43,119 bases of DNA, taken from contig JAGCPB010000027.1 in the NCBI GenBank assembly GCA_017642425.1, positions 1-43,119 on the forward strand, read 5' to 3'. Shown one piece after another: positions 1 to 8,504 of this stretch; within the stretch, counting starts at the first letter, position 1, and every line of letters begins with the position of its first letter. Source of the stretch: Bacteroidaceae bacterium. Its GTDB lineage: Bacteria; Bacteroidota; Bacteroidia; Bacteroidales; Bacteroidaceae. The position numbers were made by a program, and so were the translations under genes. Below the pieces are notes generated by a model, which saw only the letters and a list, made by a program, of their open reading frames with translations, was not told where the DNA came from and made no database searches.

Positions 1-105
1 AATGCAATGGAGCAGCTTAGCTCAGGCAAGTTGAGACATCAAAAAAACACTCATACGGTCAAAATCCACAAAGTAAAAATGAGAAACAAATCATACGAAC
101 AAAAA
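1..105. other. window edge, no assignable gene
   Basis: About 100 bases before the first terminator. Short open stretches exist in two forward frames (one ends at a TGA at 32-34), but none can be assigned to a protein family. The terminator at 106-148 implies that a plus-strand gene ends at or before this stretch, so it may be the 3' tail of a gene lying outside the window. Confidence 0.4.
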
Positions 106-148
106 AAGAGACCGGCTAAAAAATGCTTTTTAGTCGGCCTCTTCTTTT
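106..148 (+). terminator. intrinsic terminator of the upstream gene
   Basis: Inverted repeat GAGACCGGCTAAAAA / TTTTTAGTCGGCCTC with a short loop, followed by a T-rich run. The T-run passes directly into the promoter box of the next gene, so terminator and promoter are packed together. Confidence 0.75.
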
Positions 149-156
149 TATCTTTG
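127..156 (+). promoter_or_regulatory. Bacteroidetes-type promoter of the HerA-like gene
   Basis: TATCTTTG at 149-156 matches the Bacteroidetes -7 consensus TAnnTTTG exactly. A T-rich TTTT at 127-130 stands about 18 bases upstream, where the -33 element belongs. Transcription would start near 163, about 30 bases before the ATG at 194. The upstream half overlaps the preceding terminator. Confidence 0.6.
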
Positions 157-193
157 TAGACACAATACAAAAACCAATTAATGCAATAACAAT

Positions 194-1798
194 ATGTACA
201 GTAACGATAAAGGACTATATGTAGCCCATGGTCCCGAGGGCCCCATTTCTATTTGTGGTAAAATGGCCAATCGCCATGGACTTATAGCCGGTGCTACCGG
301 AACAGGTAAAACCGTAACCTTGCAAGTACTGGCAGAGACATTCAGCCAGGCCGGAGTACCCTGTTTCATGGCCGACATGAAGGGTGACCTTAGCGGCATA
401 AGCCAGCCGGGTGCCATGAGCGCCTTCATTGAGAAACGCTGCGCTGAGTTTGGAATCGAGAACCCTCAGTTTGACAAATGCCCTGTCAGGTTCTTTGACG
501 TATTCGGCGAGCAGGGACACCCCATGCGCACCACGATTTCCAATATGGGACCTCAGTTGCTCTCACGCCTGCTTGGACTGTCAGATGTTCAGGAGGGAGT
601 ACTGAACATTGTGTTCCGAGTAGCCGATGAGCGTGGTCTTCTGCTCATTGATATGAAAGACCTACGCTCAATGCTCAATTACGTGGCTCAGCACGCACCT
701 GAACTGACCACCACATACGGAAACGTAAGTTCAGCCAGCATAGGCGCCATACAGCGTGCCTTGCTTACTCTGGAGAACCAGGGTGGTGAGATATTCTTTG
801 CAGAGCCGTCATTTGATATATTTGACCTAATGCAGACTGAAGGAGGCCGCGGCGTGATGAACGTGCTTGCAGCAGACCGTCTGATGCTCAATCCCAAGCT
901 CTACTCCACATTCCTGCTCTGGCTGCTTTCAGACCTCTATGCCCAGCTCCCGGAGGTAGGTGATCTGGAACTGCCACGTCTGGTATTCTTCTTTGATGAG
1001 GCACACACACTGTTTGAGGATACATCGAAAGCTCTTGTAGATAAGATTGAACAGGTGGTACGCCTTATACGCAGTAAGGGTGTTGGTGTATATTTTGTTA
1101 CACAGAGTCCTACCGATATTCCTGAGAACATACTTGGCCAGCTTGGCAACCGTGTCCAGCATGCCCTGCGAGCATACACCCCCAAAGACCAGAAGGCTGT
1201 GCGCACCGCAGCACAGACATTCCGTGCCAATCCCGCATTCAAGACAGAGGATGCCATTATGGAGATGGGTACCGGCGAGGCTCTTGTATCTTTCCTTGAT
1301 GAGAAGGGTGTGCCCGGAATGGTTCAGCGCGCCAGGATACTCTTCCCGCTCAGCCAGATTGGTGCCATAAGCGAGTCACAGCGCAAGCAGTGCATCAATG
1401 CTTCAAGACTGTACGGCAAGTATGACCGCGTGATAGACCGCGAGAGTGCATTCGAGGTTCTTCTGGCTCAATCAGAAAAGGAGCAGGCGGAAATACAGGC
1501 TGCCGCCGAAGAGGAAGAACGTGAACTGCGCAAGGCCAAAGAAGCGAAAGCTGAGAAACCTGTCAAGGAGAAAGACAAGAAGAAATCAAACGGACTGGGT
1601 TCAAAGATATTTGCCGCCGCAGTTGGCGCAGCAATTTCATCGGTAAGCCGCAGCGTAGGAACAACAGTAGCAAACAAGGTAACTGGCAAGAAAACCAAGA
1701 CCGACGGCAAGAGCATTGCCAACAAGGCTATAGGCAACGCCACATCCACCGCTACCCGCACTCTTACCCGCTCACTCCTAGGGAACCTACTGAAATGA
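194..1798 (+). CDS. HerA/DUF853-family P-loop ATPase
   Basis: A 534-residue ATPase of the helicase HerA-like, DUF853 (YjgR-type) family. Walker A GATGTGKT lies at residues 33-40 and a Walker B strand ending in DEAH at about 263-271. The ATP-binding fold sits at the very N-terminus, as is usual for this family. The last 90 residues are a Lys/Glu-rich probable coiled coil followed by an Ala/Ser/Thr-rich basic tail. HerA-type proteins are hexameric DNA-translocating motors; the job of the DUF853 branch is not settled, so DNA translocation is inferred from the fold. It is transcribed alone between a terminator with an embedded promoter and a shared convergent terminator. The start is the first ATG after the -7 box. 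Confidence 0.88.
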   Translation: MYSNDKGLYVAHGPEGPISICGKMANRHGLIAGATGTGKTVTLQVLAETFSQAGVPCFMADMKGDLSGISQPGAMSAFIEKRCAEFGIENPQFDKCPVRFFDVFGEQGHPMRTTISNMGPQLLSRLLGLSDVQEGVLNIVFRVADERGLLLIDMKDLRSMLNYVAQHAPELTTTYGNVSSASIGAIQRALLTLENQGGEIFFAEPSFDIFDLMQTEGGRGVMNVLAADRLMLNPKLYSTFLLWLLSDLYAQLPEVGDLELPRLVFFFDEAHTLFEDTSKALVDKIEQVVRLIRSKGVGVYFVTQSPTDIPENILGQLGNRVQHALRAYTPKDQKAVRTAAQTFRANPAFKTEDAIMEMGTGEALVSFLDEKGVPGMVQRARILFPLSQIGAISESQRKQCINASRLYGKYDRVIDRESAFEVLLAQSEKEQAEIQAAAEEEERELRKAKEAKAEKPVKEKDKKKSNGLGSKIFAAAVGAAISSVSRSVGTTVANKVTGKKTKTDGKSIANKAIGNATSTATRTLTRSLLGNLLK

Positions 1799-1819
1799 AA
1801 TTGAGAAATTGAAAATTAT
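1799..1819. repeat. A/T-rich TTGAGAAATTGAAAATT repeat, copy 1
   Basis: The stretch directly after the HerA-like stop codon is an imperfect inverted copy of 1881-1912. The two copies flank the shared terminator, so they could pair around it. A shorter third copy lies at 29433-29446, again next to a terminator. Confidence 0.5.
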
Positions 1820-1851
1820 AAAAAGCGCTCGAAAAAATTCGAGCGCTTTTT
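1820..1851. terminator. bidirectional terminator between convergent genes
   Basis: Near-perfect hairpin: AAAAGCGCTCGAA, short A-rich loop, TTCGAGCGCTTTT. It has A-runs on one side and T-runs on the other, so it works in both directions. It separates the plus-strand ATPase gene from the minus-strand Hdr-like operon. Confidence 0.85.
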
Positions 1852-1880
1852 ATGTCACTGGAATTAACGCACGTGGATGT

Positions 1881-1912
1881 AATTCTCAATTTTCAATTCT
1901 CAATTTTTATAG
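1881..1912. repeat. A/T-rich TTGAGAATTGAAAATT repeat, copy 2
   Basis: On the minus strand this reads as ATTGAGAATTGAAAATTG with flanking extension. It encodes the last residues (IKIEN) and stop codon of the HdrA-like gene, so the repeat lies across the end of the coding sequence. Confidence 0.5.
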
Positions 1913-2921
1913 TGTCCAGGTAGTCCTTGATGGCAAGGGCGGCAGAGCGTGCATCGTTGATGGAGTCTGATACGCTCATGGGGCGCTTGCAGGTGCCGGC
2001 AGCGAAGAGGCCTGGTTTACCGGTCTCGTTGTCATAGAGGTGGGGATTGACGGATTTGATAAAGCCGTAGTCTCCACTGATATCACAAGCCTTGCCCAGC
2101 ACCTTTGTGCCGCATGATGCTTCCATGCCCACCATAAGTACCAGCAAGTCTGTATTCATCTTGAGCGGTAGGCCCATCAGTGTATCCTCACTCTTGAGCT
2201 GGACACGGCCATCGAACGTACCGGCTGCTTCCGATATTCGGCCGCGAACAAAACTTACACCGTACTTTTCCTGTGCGGTGCGGTACATCTCCTCAAATCC
2301 CTGACCCCACATACGCAGGTCCATATAGAATACCGATGCCTCACATTTGGGCAGTTGCTTACGGACCTCAATAGCCTGCTTAACGGCGGTAACGCAGCAT
2401 ATCTTGGAGCAGTAATGGTTGCCGCTCTTCTCGTCACGTGAGCCCACGCACTGCAGGAAAGTAACGCGCTTGGGCTCATCGCCATTTGCGTTGAGTATCT
2501 TGCCGTGCTTTATCATCTGCTCCATATCCAGCGATGTGATTACGCCCTTGTATATGCCGTAACCCAACTCCTCCTTGCGGTGAGCGTCAAATACCTGATA
2601 GCCGGTTGCAATAAGCACTGCATCGGCTACGTATGTCTGTTCCTTGGAGTCGACAAGTTTCCATTCTGCACCCTGCCACTTGACATCGGCAATATCAACA
2701 CCGAACGCAGTTGTGATACGATCAGTAAGCAGTTTACCACTCAGGTCATCAATAATCTCCTGTGCCGACTGGAAATTGGGGAACAGGAACGCCTTGTCCT
2801 GAAGGTTCTTGAGCGGAGTCTCTGATTTCTCAAAAAGAGTTACTTCAACACCATTCCTGGCCAGTATTGATGCGGCCTCTATACCGGCGGGGCCGGCTCC
2901 TATAATTGCAACTTTCTTCAT
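1893..2921 (-). CDS. HdrA/QmoA-like FAD oxidoreductase, short form
   Basis: A 342-residue flavoprotein related to the A subunit of heterodisulfide reductase. It opens with the FAD-binding Rossmann motif GAGPAG (residues 8-13). Midway it has the HdrA-family cysteine cluster (CVGSRD, then HYCSKICC), expected to bind a [4Fe-4S] cluster, and it ends with an FAD-contacting AAGTCKRPMSV segment. Methanogen HdrA is about 650 residues with extra ferredoxin domains; this protein is nearer the QmoA core. It is the last gene of the Hdr-like operon, starting one base after the HdrB-like stop codon. In the family HdrA passes electrons from a donor to the HdrC/HdrB chain; donor and acceptor here are unknown. 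Its final codons are formed by an intergenic repeat. Confidence 0.82.
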   Translation of the reverse strand: MKKVAIIGAGPAGIEAASILARNGVEVTLFEKSETPLKNLQDKAFLFPNFQSAQEIIDDLSGKLLTDRITTAFGVDIADVKWQGAEWKLVDSKEQTYVADAVLIATGYQVFDAHRKEELGYGIYKGVITSLDMEQMIKHGKILNANGDEPKRVTFLQCVGSRDEKSGNHYCSKICCVTAVKQAIEVRKQLPKCEASVFYMDLRMWGQGFEEMYRTAQEKYGVSFVRGRISEAAGTFDGRVQLKSEDTLMGLPLKMNTDLLVLMVGMEASCGTKVLGKACDISGDYGFIKSVNPHLYDNETGKPGLFAAGTCKRPMSVSDSINDARSAALAIKDYLDTIKIEN

Positions 2922-2922
2922 A

Positions 2923-3978
2923 TCACACTAACAGGTTTTCGGGTTTCTCAGGGGCACGCAGAATCTTGCCCGATGCGGAATTGTATTTCTGTTTGGGATC
3001 ATACGGGATGCCTATCTTGTCAAGCAGGCGCTCACACTGTACCTGATGTATCTGCAGGCCCAGTTTCCACGGGTCATAACCCAGAAGCAGACCGGCCATC
3101 TCCTCATATGTGAGCACAGGAATGCCGTAACCTTCACGGTCATATGTCTTATGCTCCATCTCGGCAATGGTATATTGCCAACGGTCCAGGAACATAGAGC
3201 AACCGGGACAGTTGGATACAATGAAATCAGGCTCGTACGGCTCCATTGATTCCAGTTTCTTCTTGGTGTTGGAAACTGAATAGCCTCGGTTTTCCTGAAC
3301 CAGGTACTGGCGGAATCCGAATCCGCAGCAGTGGCGGCGCTCGGGATAATCCACCACATGACCGCCCCATGCCTCAATCATACCGGCCAGAACATATGGG
3401 AATTCTGCCTTGCCCACGCCCTTATCAGGGAACAGTTTGGCATAATGGCATCCTATATGCTCAACTACATTCAGAGGCTTGCCTGTAAAACGGTTCACCA
3501 GACGGTATTTCATCTTTTCGGCCAGTTCAAAGCGGTACTTGAAGATAAGGTCCGATGGATGGGCTATGTTCTTGGGCATGTCAAACTCACGTTTGCAGGC
3601 CTTGTAAAGATTCTCACGGGTCTGCTCCAGAAGTTCAGGATGTTCCTGCCACATATGGCACATCTCAGTAAATACTCCGAACGATGTGATGCATGAGGGT
3701 ACCAGATTCTCATAACCGCGCTCGGTCATAAGTGAGAATATACGTGCCACCACAGTCATTGTGGTCTCAAGTGGAACCACATCGGTATGATAGCCTATTC
3801 CGGTGCAGGTATGAAGACGGAAATCATCAAATATATCCTTGCCCAGTTCCTCACTCATTATCTTGAGGAATGCGGTCTCAGATCCCGGGAAGAAGGTCTG
3901 ACGTATGCAGCTGCGCTCATAGTAATAATGATCGTCAGCTATCGTCTTCTGATATTCGTTCCAATAACGGTTTGCCAT
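2923..3978 (-). CDS. HdrB-like CCG-domain iron-sulfur protein
   Basis: A 351-residue protein with two cysteine-rich CCG-type domains, the fold of heterodisulfide reductase subunit B. The C-terminal domain carries the full set: GCHYAK, HCCGFGF and NCPGC. The N-terminal one is reduced (HTCTGIG, PSCITSF), as often seen. In HdrB these cysteines hold noncubane [4Fe-4S] clusters where the disulfide substrate is split; the substrate here is unknown. The frame can be extended to a TTG at 3990 overlapping the upstream stop, but ATG at 3978, nine bases after that stop, is preferred. It lies between the membrane HdrE/D-like gene and the HdrA-like gene. Confidence 0.82.
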   Translation of the reverse strand: MANRYWNEYQKTIADDHYYYERSCIRQTFFPGSETAFLKIMSEELGKDIFDDFRLHTCTGIGYHTDVVPLETTMTVVARIFSLMTERGYENLVPSCITSFGVFTEMCHMWQEHPELLEQTRENLYKACKREFDMPKNIAHPSDLIFKYRFELAEKMKYRLVNRFTGKPLNVVEHIGCHYAKLFPDKGVGKAEFPYVLAGMIEAWGGHVVDYPERRHCCGFGFRQYLVQENRGYSVSNTKKKLESMEPYEPDFIVSNCPGCSMFLDRWQYTIAEMEHKTYDREGYGIPVLTYEEMAGLLLGYDPWKLGLQIHQVQCERLLDKIGIPYDPKQKYNSASGKILRAPEKPENLLV

Positions 3979-3986
3979 AACTAGGT

Positions 3987-5942
3987 TCAATTTATAAGAT
4001 TCTCTGCCACCACCTCGGCTATATCGCGTACAGGATAGTCATTCGTGGCGTGCTGGAACGCTTTCTTACACATAGGGCAAGCGGTAACGATTGCATCGAC
4101 CGGCTTGCTGGTCAGATTCTGGAGCGATGCATTACGGATTGCGGTCTGCTCCTCAAGACTGAGTTTGGTGTTGCCTAAGTTGAATCCACAGCAGACACTC
4201 TTCTCACGCTGGAACCGTGTCTTCTGCAAATTGGTCACAGCGCCCAACACCTCACGAGGCTCATCATATATCCCGCATCCGCGGCCAAGTTCACAAGGAT
4301 CATGGTATGACACCTTGCGGTCATCATGACGTACCTTCAATCTGCCCTGCTTTATCAGCATATCGATATACTCGGTATGGTGCATGATTGGGATATTCAG
4401 ATTATACTCCTTCTTGAATGACTGATAACAGATGGGGCATGATGTGACAAGCATGGTCGAACCTGATTTCTCAATCATCTCTGTATTCTTCTGTCTCAAC
4501 TCCTCAGCCTGCTTAAGGAATCCCTGCTGCTGTAACGGACGTCCGCAGCAAATGGTCCTGAGTTTGTCCATATACCAATACTTCTGACCGGCAGCATTGA
4601 ATATCTTCTCCATAGACTCCGTAATACCGGGAGTAAGATGAGACATACATCCGCCAAAGTATGCCACACGACCTATGGCATTGAACGGAGTCTGCTTCTT
4701 GGCAAGATACTCATAGTTGCCCGTAGTATCAAGCTTTCCCTTGTCACGGGTCATGCGGCGCAATGAACTCAAATCTATTCCTACCGGGCAATCAACCGTG
4801 CATCGGTCACACATCAGACAGTTGTCGGCAATCATTTTTAGACGGCTGACACGTTCCTGGTTACGCAGGCTACGGATCAGATAGACAGACTGTATCTCAT
4901 GATTCTCCAACACCTTGTCCATGGGACAGCCAGATATGCAGACACCGCAGCGTGAACAGGCGTTAAGTTCAAAGTATGTATATCCGGTCTTCTTATCCCC
5001 TTCAGTCACACCTATCTTGCGGAAATAAATCAGCAGCAGTTCCGTAAAGATATGCATGTAACGGGTAAACGGCATGGTCACAAAGAATACTCCCAGCATC
5101 AGTGAGTAGAGCATCCAGACCGATGTCTCCAGACCGCGGACAATCATCGGGTCGAACAGATTACCCACCGCCTGCGTAAAGAATCCTCCGTTGCCGTAAA
5201 GACATGCAGTGACAGACTCTGCCAGCAGACGCATGGGGAATATCATCCAGAGCGAGAACTTGGCAAAACGGTCAACCAGAGTATGCTTGGTGGTGCGGCG
5301 CATTCCCAGGATCTTGGACCAGAATATCTTGACCATGGCCATAGTAAGTCCCAGGAACACATAGAGCAACAAAGCATCCATAAGATCTGAATATGCCTTG
5401 TGCTGACGGAACGATGCCGGTGCTTTATGAACGAAATAGCGATAGAATATGCCTACGTAGAAAGGACGTTTATACTCTATCCTGGCTATTCCGCCTTCTG
5501 TTTCCACACGATATCGACGCTGGTTCAGATATTCAGGATTCTTGTCCTCACCCGTATTATATACATGCCATCCGTTCTGCTGCTGCAACTCGCGTACGTA
5601 CTCTATTGACTGCTCATGCTGCATGGTAAAGAAAGCGTCACGGCTCTCAATGGCTCCAACCACGATAAGCAGGAACCAGCCCAATGCAAATGCCTGGTGC
5701 ATTATGCCAAGCAACAGATTCTTCTTTATGATGCGTACATGTATCAGGCCCTCACGTATCATCTCCCAAATGGCCGGGAAGATCTTCCATGAGTACCAGT
5801 TGCTGCGTATTACCTTACGCTGCTCATCGCTGAATCGCCTTATCCATTTTACATACTTGAAAATGATGATGGCAAACAGCAGCACGGTTCCGATAAGGAA
5901 CGGTATGACAAAGTCATTATATGGATATGCGTGTATCTTCAT
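3987..5942 (-). CDS. membrane HdrE/HdrD-like (DsrMK-like) fusion
   Basis: A 651-residue protein. Residues 1-310 hold several membrane segments (about 12-30, 80-98, 188-207, 274-292) with His residues that could bind heme, as in NarI/DsrM-type quinone-interacting cytochromes. Residues 329-386 hold two [4Fe-4S] motifs (CSRCGVCISGCP, CLMCDRCTVDCP). Residues 430-630 hold two CCG domains (Cys432, Cys465-466, Cys502/505; Cys550, Cys584-585, Cys622/625), as in HdrD, DsrK or GlpC. The whole looks like a DsrM/DsrK or HdrE/HdrD pair in one chain, able to link menaquinone with a cytoplasmic iron-sulfur chain. An extra-membrane insertion lies between about residues 105 and 185. It is the third of five genes; heme binding is inferred. 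Confidence 0.82.
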   Translation of the reverse strand: MKIHAYPYNDFVIPFLIGTVLLFAIIIFKYVKWIRRFSDEQRKVIRSNWYSWKIFPAIWEMIREGLIHVRIIKKNLLLGIMHQAFALGWFLLIVVGAIESRDAFFTMQHEQSIEYVRELQQQNGWHVYNTGEDKNPEYLNQRRYRVETEGGIARIEYKRPFYVGIFYRYFVHKAPASFRQHKAYSDLMDALLLYVFLGLTMAMVKIFWSKILGMRRTTKHTLVDRFAKFSLWMIFPMRLLAESVTACLYGNGGFFTQAVGNLFDPMIVRGLETSVWMLYSLMLGVFFVTMPFTRYMHIFTELLLIYFRKIGVTEGDKKTGYTYFELNACSRCGVCISGCPMDKVLENHEIQSVYLIRSLRNQERVSRLKMIADNCLMCDRCTVDCPVGIDLSSLRRMTRDKGKLDTTGNYEYLAKKQTPFNAIGRVAYFGGCMSHLTPGITESMEKIFNAAGQKYWYMDKLRTICCGRPLQQQGFLKQAEELRQKNTEMIEKSGSTMLVTSCPICYQSFKKEYNLNIPIMHHTEYIDMLIKQGRLKVRHDDRKVSYHDPCELGRGCGIYDEPREVLGAVTNLQKTRFQREKSVCCGFNLGNTKLSLEEQTAIRNASLQNLTSKPVDAIVTACPMCKKAFQHATNDYPVRDIAEVVAENLIN

Positions 5943-5948
5943 CCTGCC

Positions 5949-6284
5949 TTACTTTTCTGTCTCGTCAAGAATCTGACGCATATTGATAATCAGTGAACGG
6001 AGGTTTACTCCACGCGGACAAACCAATGTACATTTGCCGCAGAGCATGCACTTGCGCAACTCCTGGGCAAGTCCGTCATACTCACCACGACGGAAAGAGG
6101 TATGTACACGGCGTATGCTGAAATCAGTGAACTGACGGGCCGAGCATGTGGCGCTGCAGTTTCCGCACTGGAAACAGCGCTTGAAAGACGGCTCAAGTTC
6201 CAGCAACTTGTGGTATTTTTCAAGCGACACCTTGTCCAGATTCTCCTGTCTGGTCTGCTTTAAGGCGAATCCGAAATCAATCAT
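5949..6284 (-). CDS. HdrC-like ferredoxin with two 4Fe-4S sites
   Basis: A 111-residue protein with two motifs, CFQCGNCSATC and CMLCGKCTLVCP, the HdrC pattern of paired [4Fe-4S] clusters. The frame stays open further upstream, but that part lies inside the previous gene. The ATG at 6284, one base after that gene's stop, gives a protein of normal HdrC size. HdrC relays electrons between the A and B subunits. It lies between a second HdrC-like gene and the membrane subunit gene. Confidence 0.82.
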   Translation of the reverse strand: MIDFGFALKQTRQENLDKVSLEKYHKLLELEPSFKRCFQCGNCSATCSARQFTDFSIRRVHTSFRRGEYDGLAQELRKCMLCGKCTLVCPRGVNLRSLIINMRQILDETEK

Positions 6285-6285
6285 C

Positions 6286-6894
6286 CTACTTACCGTTTTT
6301 AACGGCATCATGGAAATCCATTCCGCCTGTAACCTTGAATATGTTGCGCAATTCCTCCATAGTCTCGGGACATATCTCACGCAGTGCACCAGCACCCTTG
6401 CCATGATAGTTAGCTCCGAACTTGGGTGATACCTCCTTAATATTCTTGATATACCATTCCCATGCAGGACCCTGCTCAGGATGTTTCTCGGGTATCACTT
6501 TATCGGGATGGACGCAATAACCTATCTCAAGAATATTGTCTCCTATACCCTCCATTAAAGCAATTTGCTGACGGCCCATGCGACTCTCCTTGTAGTAACC
6601 CATCTCCTGTGAAACCCTTCGCAGAATATTGATGACAGCACCGGGCACATTGCCGCGCGGACAGCGCGGTTTGCATGACATGCACTGTCCGCAATACCAG
6701 ATGGTATCCTCACGCAGCAGTTTCTCCACCTGTTCCTCATCGCCGCGCTGCACGGTATCGCATATACGGCGGGGGTCATAGTCATAGAACTCGGCAGCCG
6801 GGCATATTGCAGTGCAGATGCCACAGTTCATGCATGCTTTGAGCGAGTCCTCATAGCGGACATCTGACCTTATTAAATCAATGAGGTTTCCCAT
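6286..6894 (-). CDS. HdrC-like 4Fe-4S protein with C-terminal extension
   Basis: A 202-residue protein and the first gene of the Hdr-like operon. Residues 21-32 (CMNCGICTAICP) and about 68-78 (CGQCMSCKPRCP) are two [4Fe-4S] sites. The roughly 100 residues after them are an extension absent from minimal HdrC and unassigned. A gene pair encoding two HdrC-like proteins is unusual; the two share cysteine spacing but little else, so they probably fill different positions in the complex. A -7 box at 6915-6922 gives it its own promoter, separate from the VOC gene upstream. Confidence 0.8.
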   Translation of the reverse strand: MGNLIDLIRSDVRYEDSLKACMNCGICTAICPAAEFYDYDPRRICDTVQRGDEEQVEKLLREDTIWYCGQCMSCKPRCPRGNVPGAVINILRRVSQEMGYYKESRMGRQQIALMEGIGDNILEIGYCVHPDKVIPEKHPEQGPAWEWYIKNIKEVSPKFGANYHGKGAGALREICPETMEELRNIFKVTGGMDFHDAVKNGK

Positions 6895-6914
6895 AAGCTG
6901 TTGATTGTTATTTT

Positions 6915-6922
6915 CAAAGTTA
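6915..6922 (-). promoter_or_regulatory. -7 promoter box of the Hdr-like operon
   Basis: The minus strand reads TAACTTTG, an exact TAnnTTTG match. The expected transcript start is near 6908, about 14 bases before the ATG at 6894. No good TTTG lies at the ideal -33 distance. Confidence 0.55.
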
Positions 6923-7004
6923 GGTTATTAGACAAAACAAAAATGACCTATTTTCAACTAATTGACAAATTGTTACAAATAAGTTCACCTTATTTTACGT
7001 CACC

Positions 7005-8084
7005 TCACCTGTCAAACTTCTTACGGTTCATCTTCATGGCGCGGAACAGCAATTTTGAGAGAGGTTTCTCACGGTTGCGGTATACCAGATTGATGTACCA
7101 GCCCAATTTCTTGGCTACCGATATGCGGTATGTCTCCACAAACTCTATAAGCGTGCCGTCCTGATCCTCAATATATGTGAAACGGCCCGATGCATCACCC
7201 ATGGCAAACTGCTTGCCGTCCGGGCAGCTGTCAACCGTAAAGGGATGTCCGTGGTCGGCGCACCACTTGCCAAGAGCATCCATACCGGTCACGTCAAAGC
7301 ATATCTGGATAAATCCGGGATCACCCCAGTAGCGGCCCTCATAAATCTTGCGCGGCTCACGGTCACGGCACTGTACAAGTTCTATCTGGCCCATGGGGAA
7401 TATGGGGGCAAACGGGCCCTTGTTAGGCTTGGAGCACTTTATCAGCACGCGGCGGAATTCACCGTCACCACCGGCCAAAGGAGCCAGGTCATCAAACTTG
7501 CCATACTCGTTATAAACCAGCTGGTCATAGCCCAGGATATCGGAATATACGGTGCGGGCCTTGTCCATATCGGTCACGCCAATCATGCATCCCAGCATTC
7601 CGCCAAACTCCTTACCCTCATCCAGGAGCAGGTAGTCATCCTGAACGGCTTGGAACCAGTTACCCTCAGGGTCGGTTATATAGAATGTCTTGTTTCCATC
7701 AGGTGTGGTAACTACAGGGCTTACCTTATCCCAACGCTCCGATGCGTACTTGTGAGCGTTCTCCACGTTGCGGCACTTGACCTTGGCACAGAATATACCC
7801 AGGTCACCCACCTGTATCTGGAAATCAACCGGTTTGGGCTTACGCTCTGAGTATTGCCAGATCTCAAATCCGCCACCACCCTGCAGGCTTACAGCAATGG
7901 CGGCGTGACGCTTGCGCGGATGACCACCTGTATATGGAAGCATACGCTCAGCCACGGTATCATCCTCCAAGACCCTTATATCTACACCGAACATCTTTAT
8001 GAACCATTTCCATGAGTCATAAACCGATGTGGTACCTACTCCTACCTGCTGTATTCCTGTTATAAAGAAACCGTTATTGTACAT
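7005..8084 (-). CDS. VOC (glyoxalase/dioxygenase fold) protein
   Basis: A 359-residue protein of the vicinal oxygen chelate superfamily. Repeated beta-alpha-beta modules start near residues 8, 95, 160 and 255. Typical phrases are FYITDPEGNWF, GVTDMDKARTVYSDILGY and YIEDQDGTLIEFVE, each with the acidic residue that ends a VOC metal site. The size suggests four modules, as in extradiol or hydroxyphenylpyruvate dioxygenase relatives, but no specific enzyme can be named. A basic tail (about residues 335-359) may touch membrane or nucleic acid. It lies 110 bases upstream of the Hdr-like operon on the same strand, so a linked role is possible, though each has its own promoter. Confidence 0.75.
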   Translation of the reverse strand: MYNNGFFITGIQQVGVGTTSVYDSWKWFIKMFGVDIRVLEDDTVAERMLPYTGGHPRKRHAAIAVSLQGGGGFEIWQYSERKPKPVDFQIQVGDLGIFCAKVKCRNVENAHKYASERWDKVSPVVTTPDGNKTFYITDPEGNWFQAVQDDYLLLDEGKEFGGMLGCMIGVTDMDKARTVYSDILGYDQLVYNEYGKFDDLAPLAGGDGEFRRVLIKCSKPNKGPFAPIFPMGQIELVQCRDREPRKIYEGRYWGDPGFIQICFDVTGMDALGKWCADHGHPFTVDSCPDGKQFAMGDASGRFTYIEDQDGTLIEFVETYRISVAKKLGWYINLVYRNREKPLSKLLFRAMKMNRKKFDR

Positions 8085-8110
8085 ATTTGTCAGTTTTGCC
8101 TATTAAGATG

Positions 8111-8142
8111 CAATATTAGGCATTTTCTGCGGTTTCTGCAAT
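8111..8142 (-). promoter_or_regulatory. promoter of the VOC gene
   Basis: The minus strand reads ATTG-N20-TAATATTG. The -7 box differs from TAnnTTTG at one base and the spacing is ideal. Transcription would start near 8105, about 20 bases before the ATG at 8084. Confidence 0.5.
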
Positions 8143-8214
8143 CCGCATCAACTCAAAAAGCCCCGTCTGAACAAAAAAAACACAGTACATTCCGGCATAT
8201 TGAGCAAATATGAT

Positions 8215-8222
8215 TACTTTCG
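8215..8222 (+). promoter_or_regulatory. possible -7 box of tatA-tatC
   Basis: TACTTTCG is one base off TAnnTTTG and lies 33 bases before the tatA ATG. No clear -33 element is visible. It is the best candidate in the divergent 8085-8255 gap. Confidence 0.35.
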
Positions 8223-8255
8223 CACATTACAGCAAATCAAAACAAACCAAACGCA

Positions 8256-8489
8256 ATGAAACTTTATCCGCTTTTACTCGGACTTGGAACCGGTGAGATA
8301 ATACTTATAGTTCTTGTATTCCTGCTTTTGTTCGGAGCAAAGCGCATTCCTGAACTCATGAAAAGCATGGGCAAGGGTGTAAAGAGCTTCAAGGAGGGCA
8401 TGAAAGATGTCGAAAAAGAGATCAATGCCCCCGATGAACCCGCAAAAGAGACCACTAAGGAACCTGAGAAGGAGCCTGAATCAAAGTAA
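8256..8489 (+). CDS. tatA: twin-arginine translocase subunit TatA/E
   Basis: A 77-residue protein with the TatA layout. A short N-terminal membrane helix (about residues 12-27) is followed by the LFGAKRIPELM hinge, an amphipathic helix (KSMGKGVKSFKEGMKDV) and a charged Glu/Lys/Pro tail. TatA forms the variable pore through which folded proteins with twin-arginine signals cross the inner membrane. Bacteroidetes often have one TatA and no separate TatB. The tatC gene follows after 15 bases, giving a minimal TatA-TatC system. The ATG at 8256 places the helix where the family expects it. Confidence 0.93.
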   Translation: MKLYPLLLGLGTGEIILIVLVFLLLFGAKRIPELMKSMGKGVKSFKEGMKDVEKEINAPDEPAKETTKEPEKEPESK

Positions 8490-8504
8490 TCCGTTATTTT
8501 AGTC

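Noticed and set aside
7245-7850. 201-codon open frame opposite the VOC gene
   Set aside because: Fully inside a well-supported gene, with no domain and no promoter.
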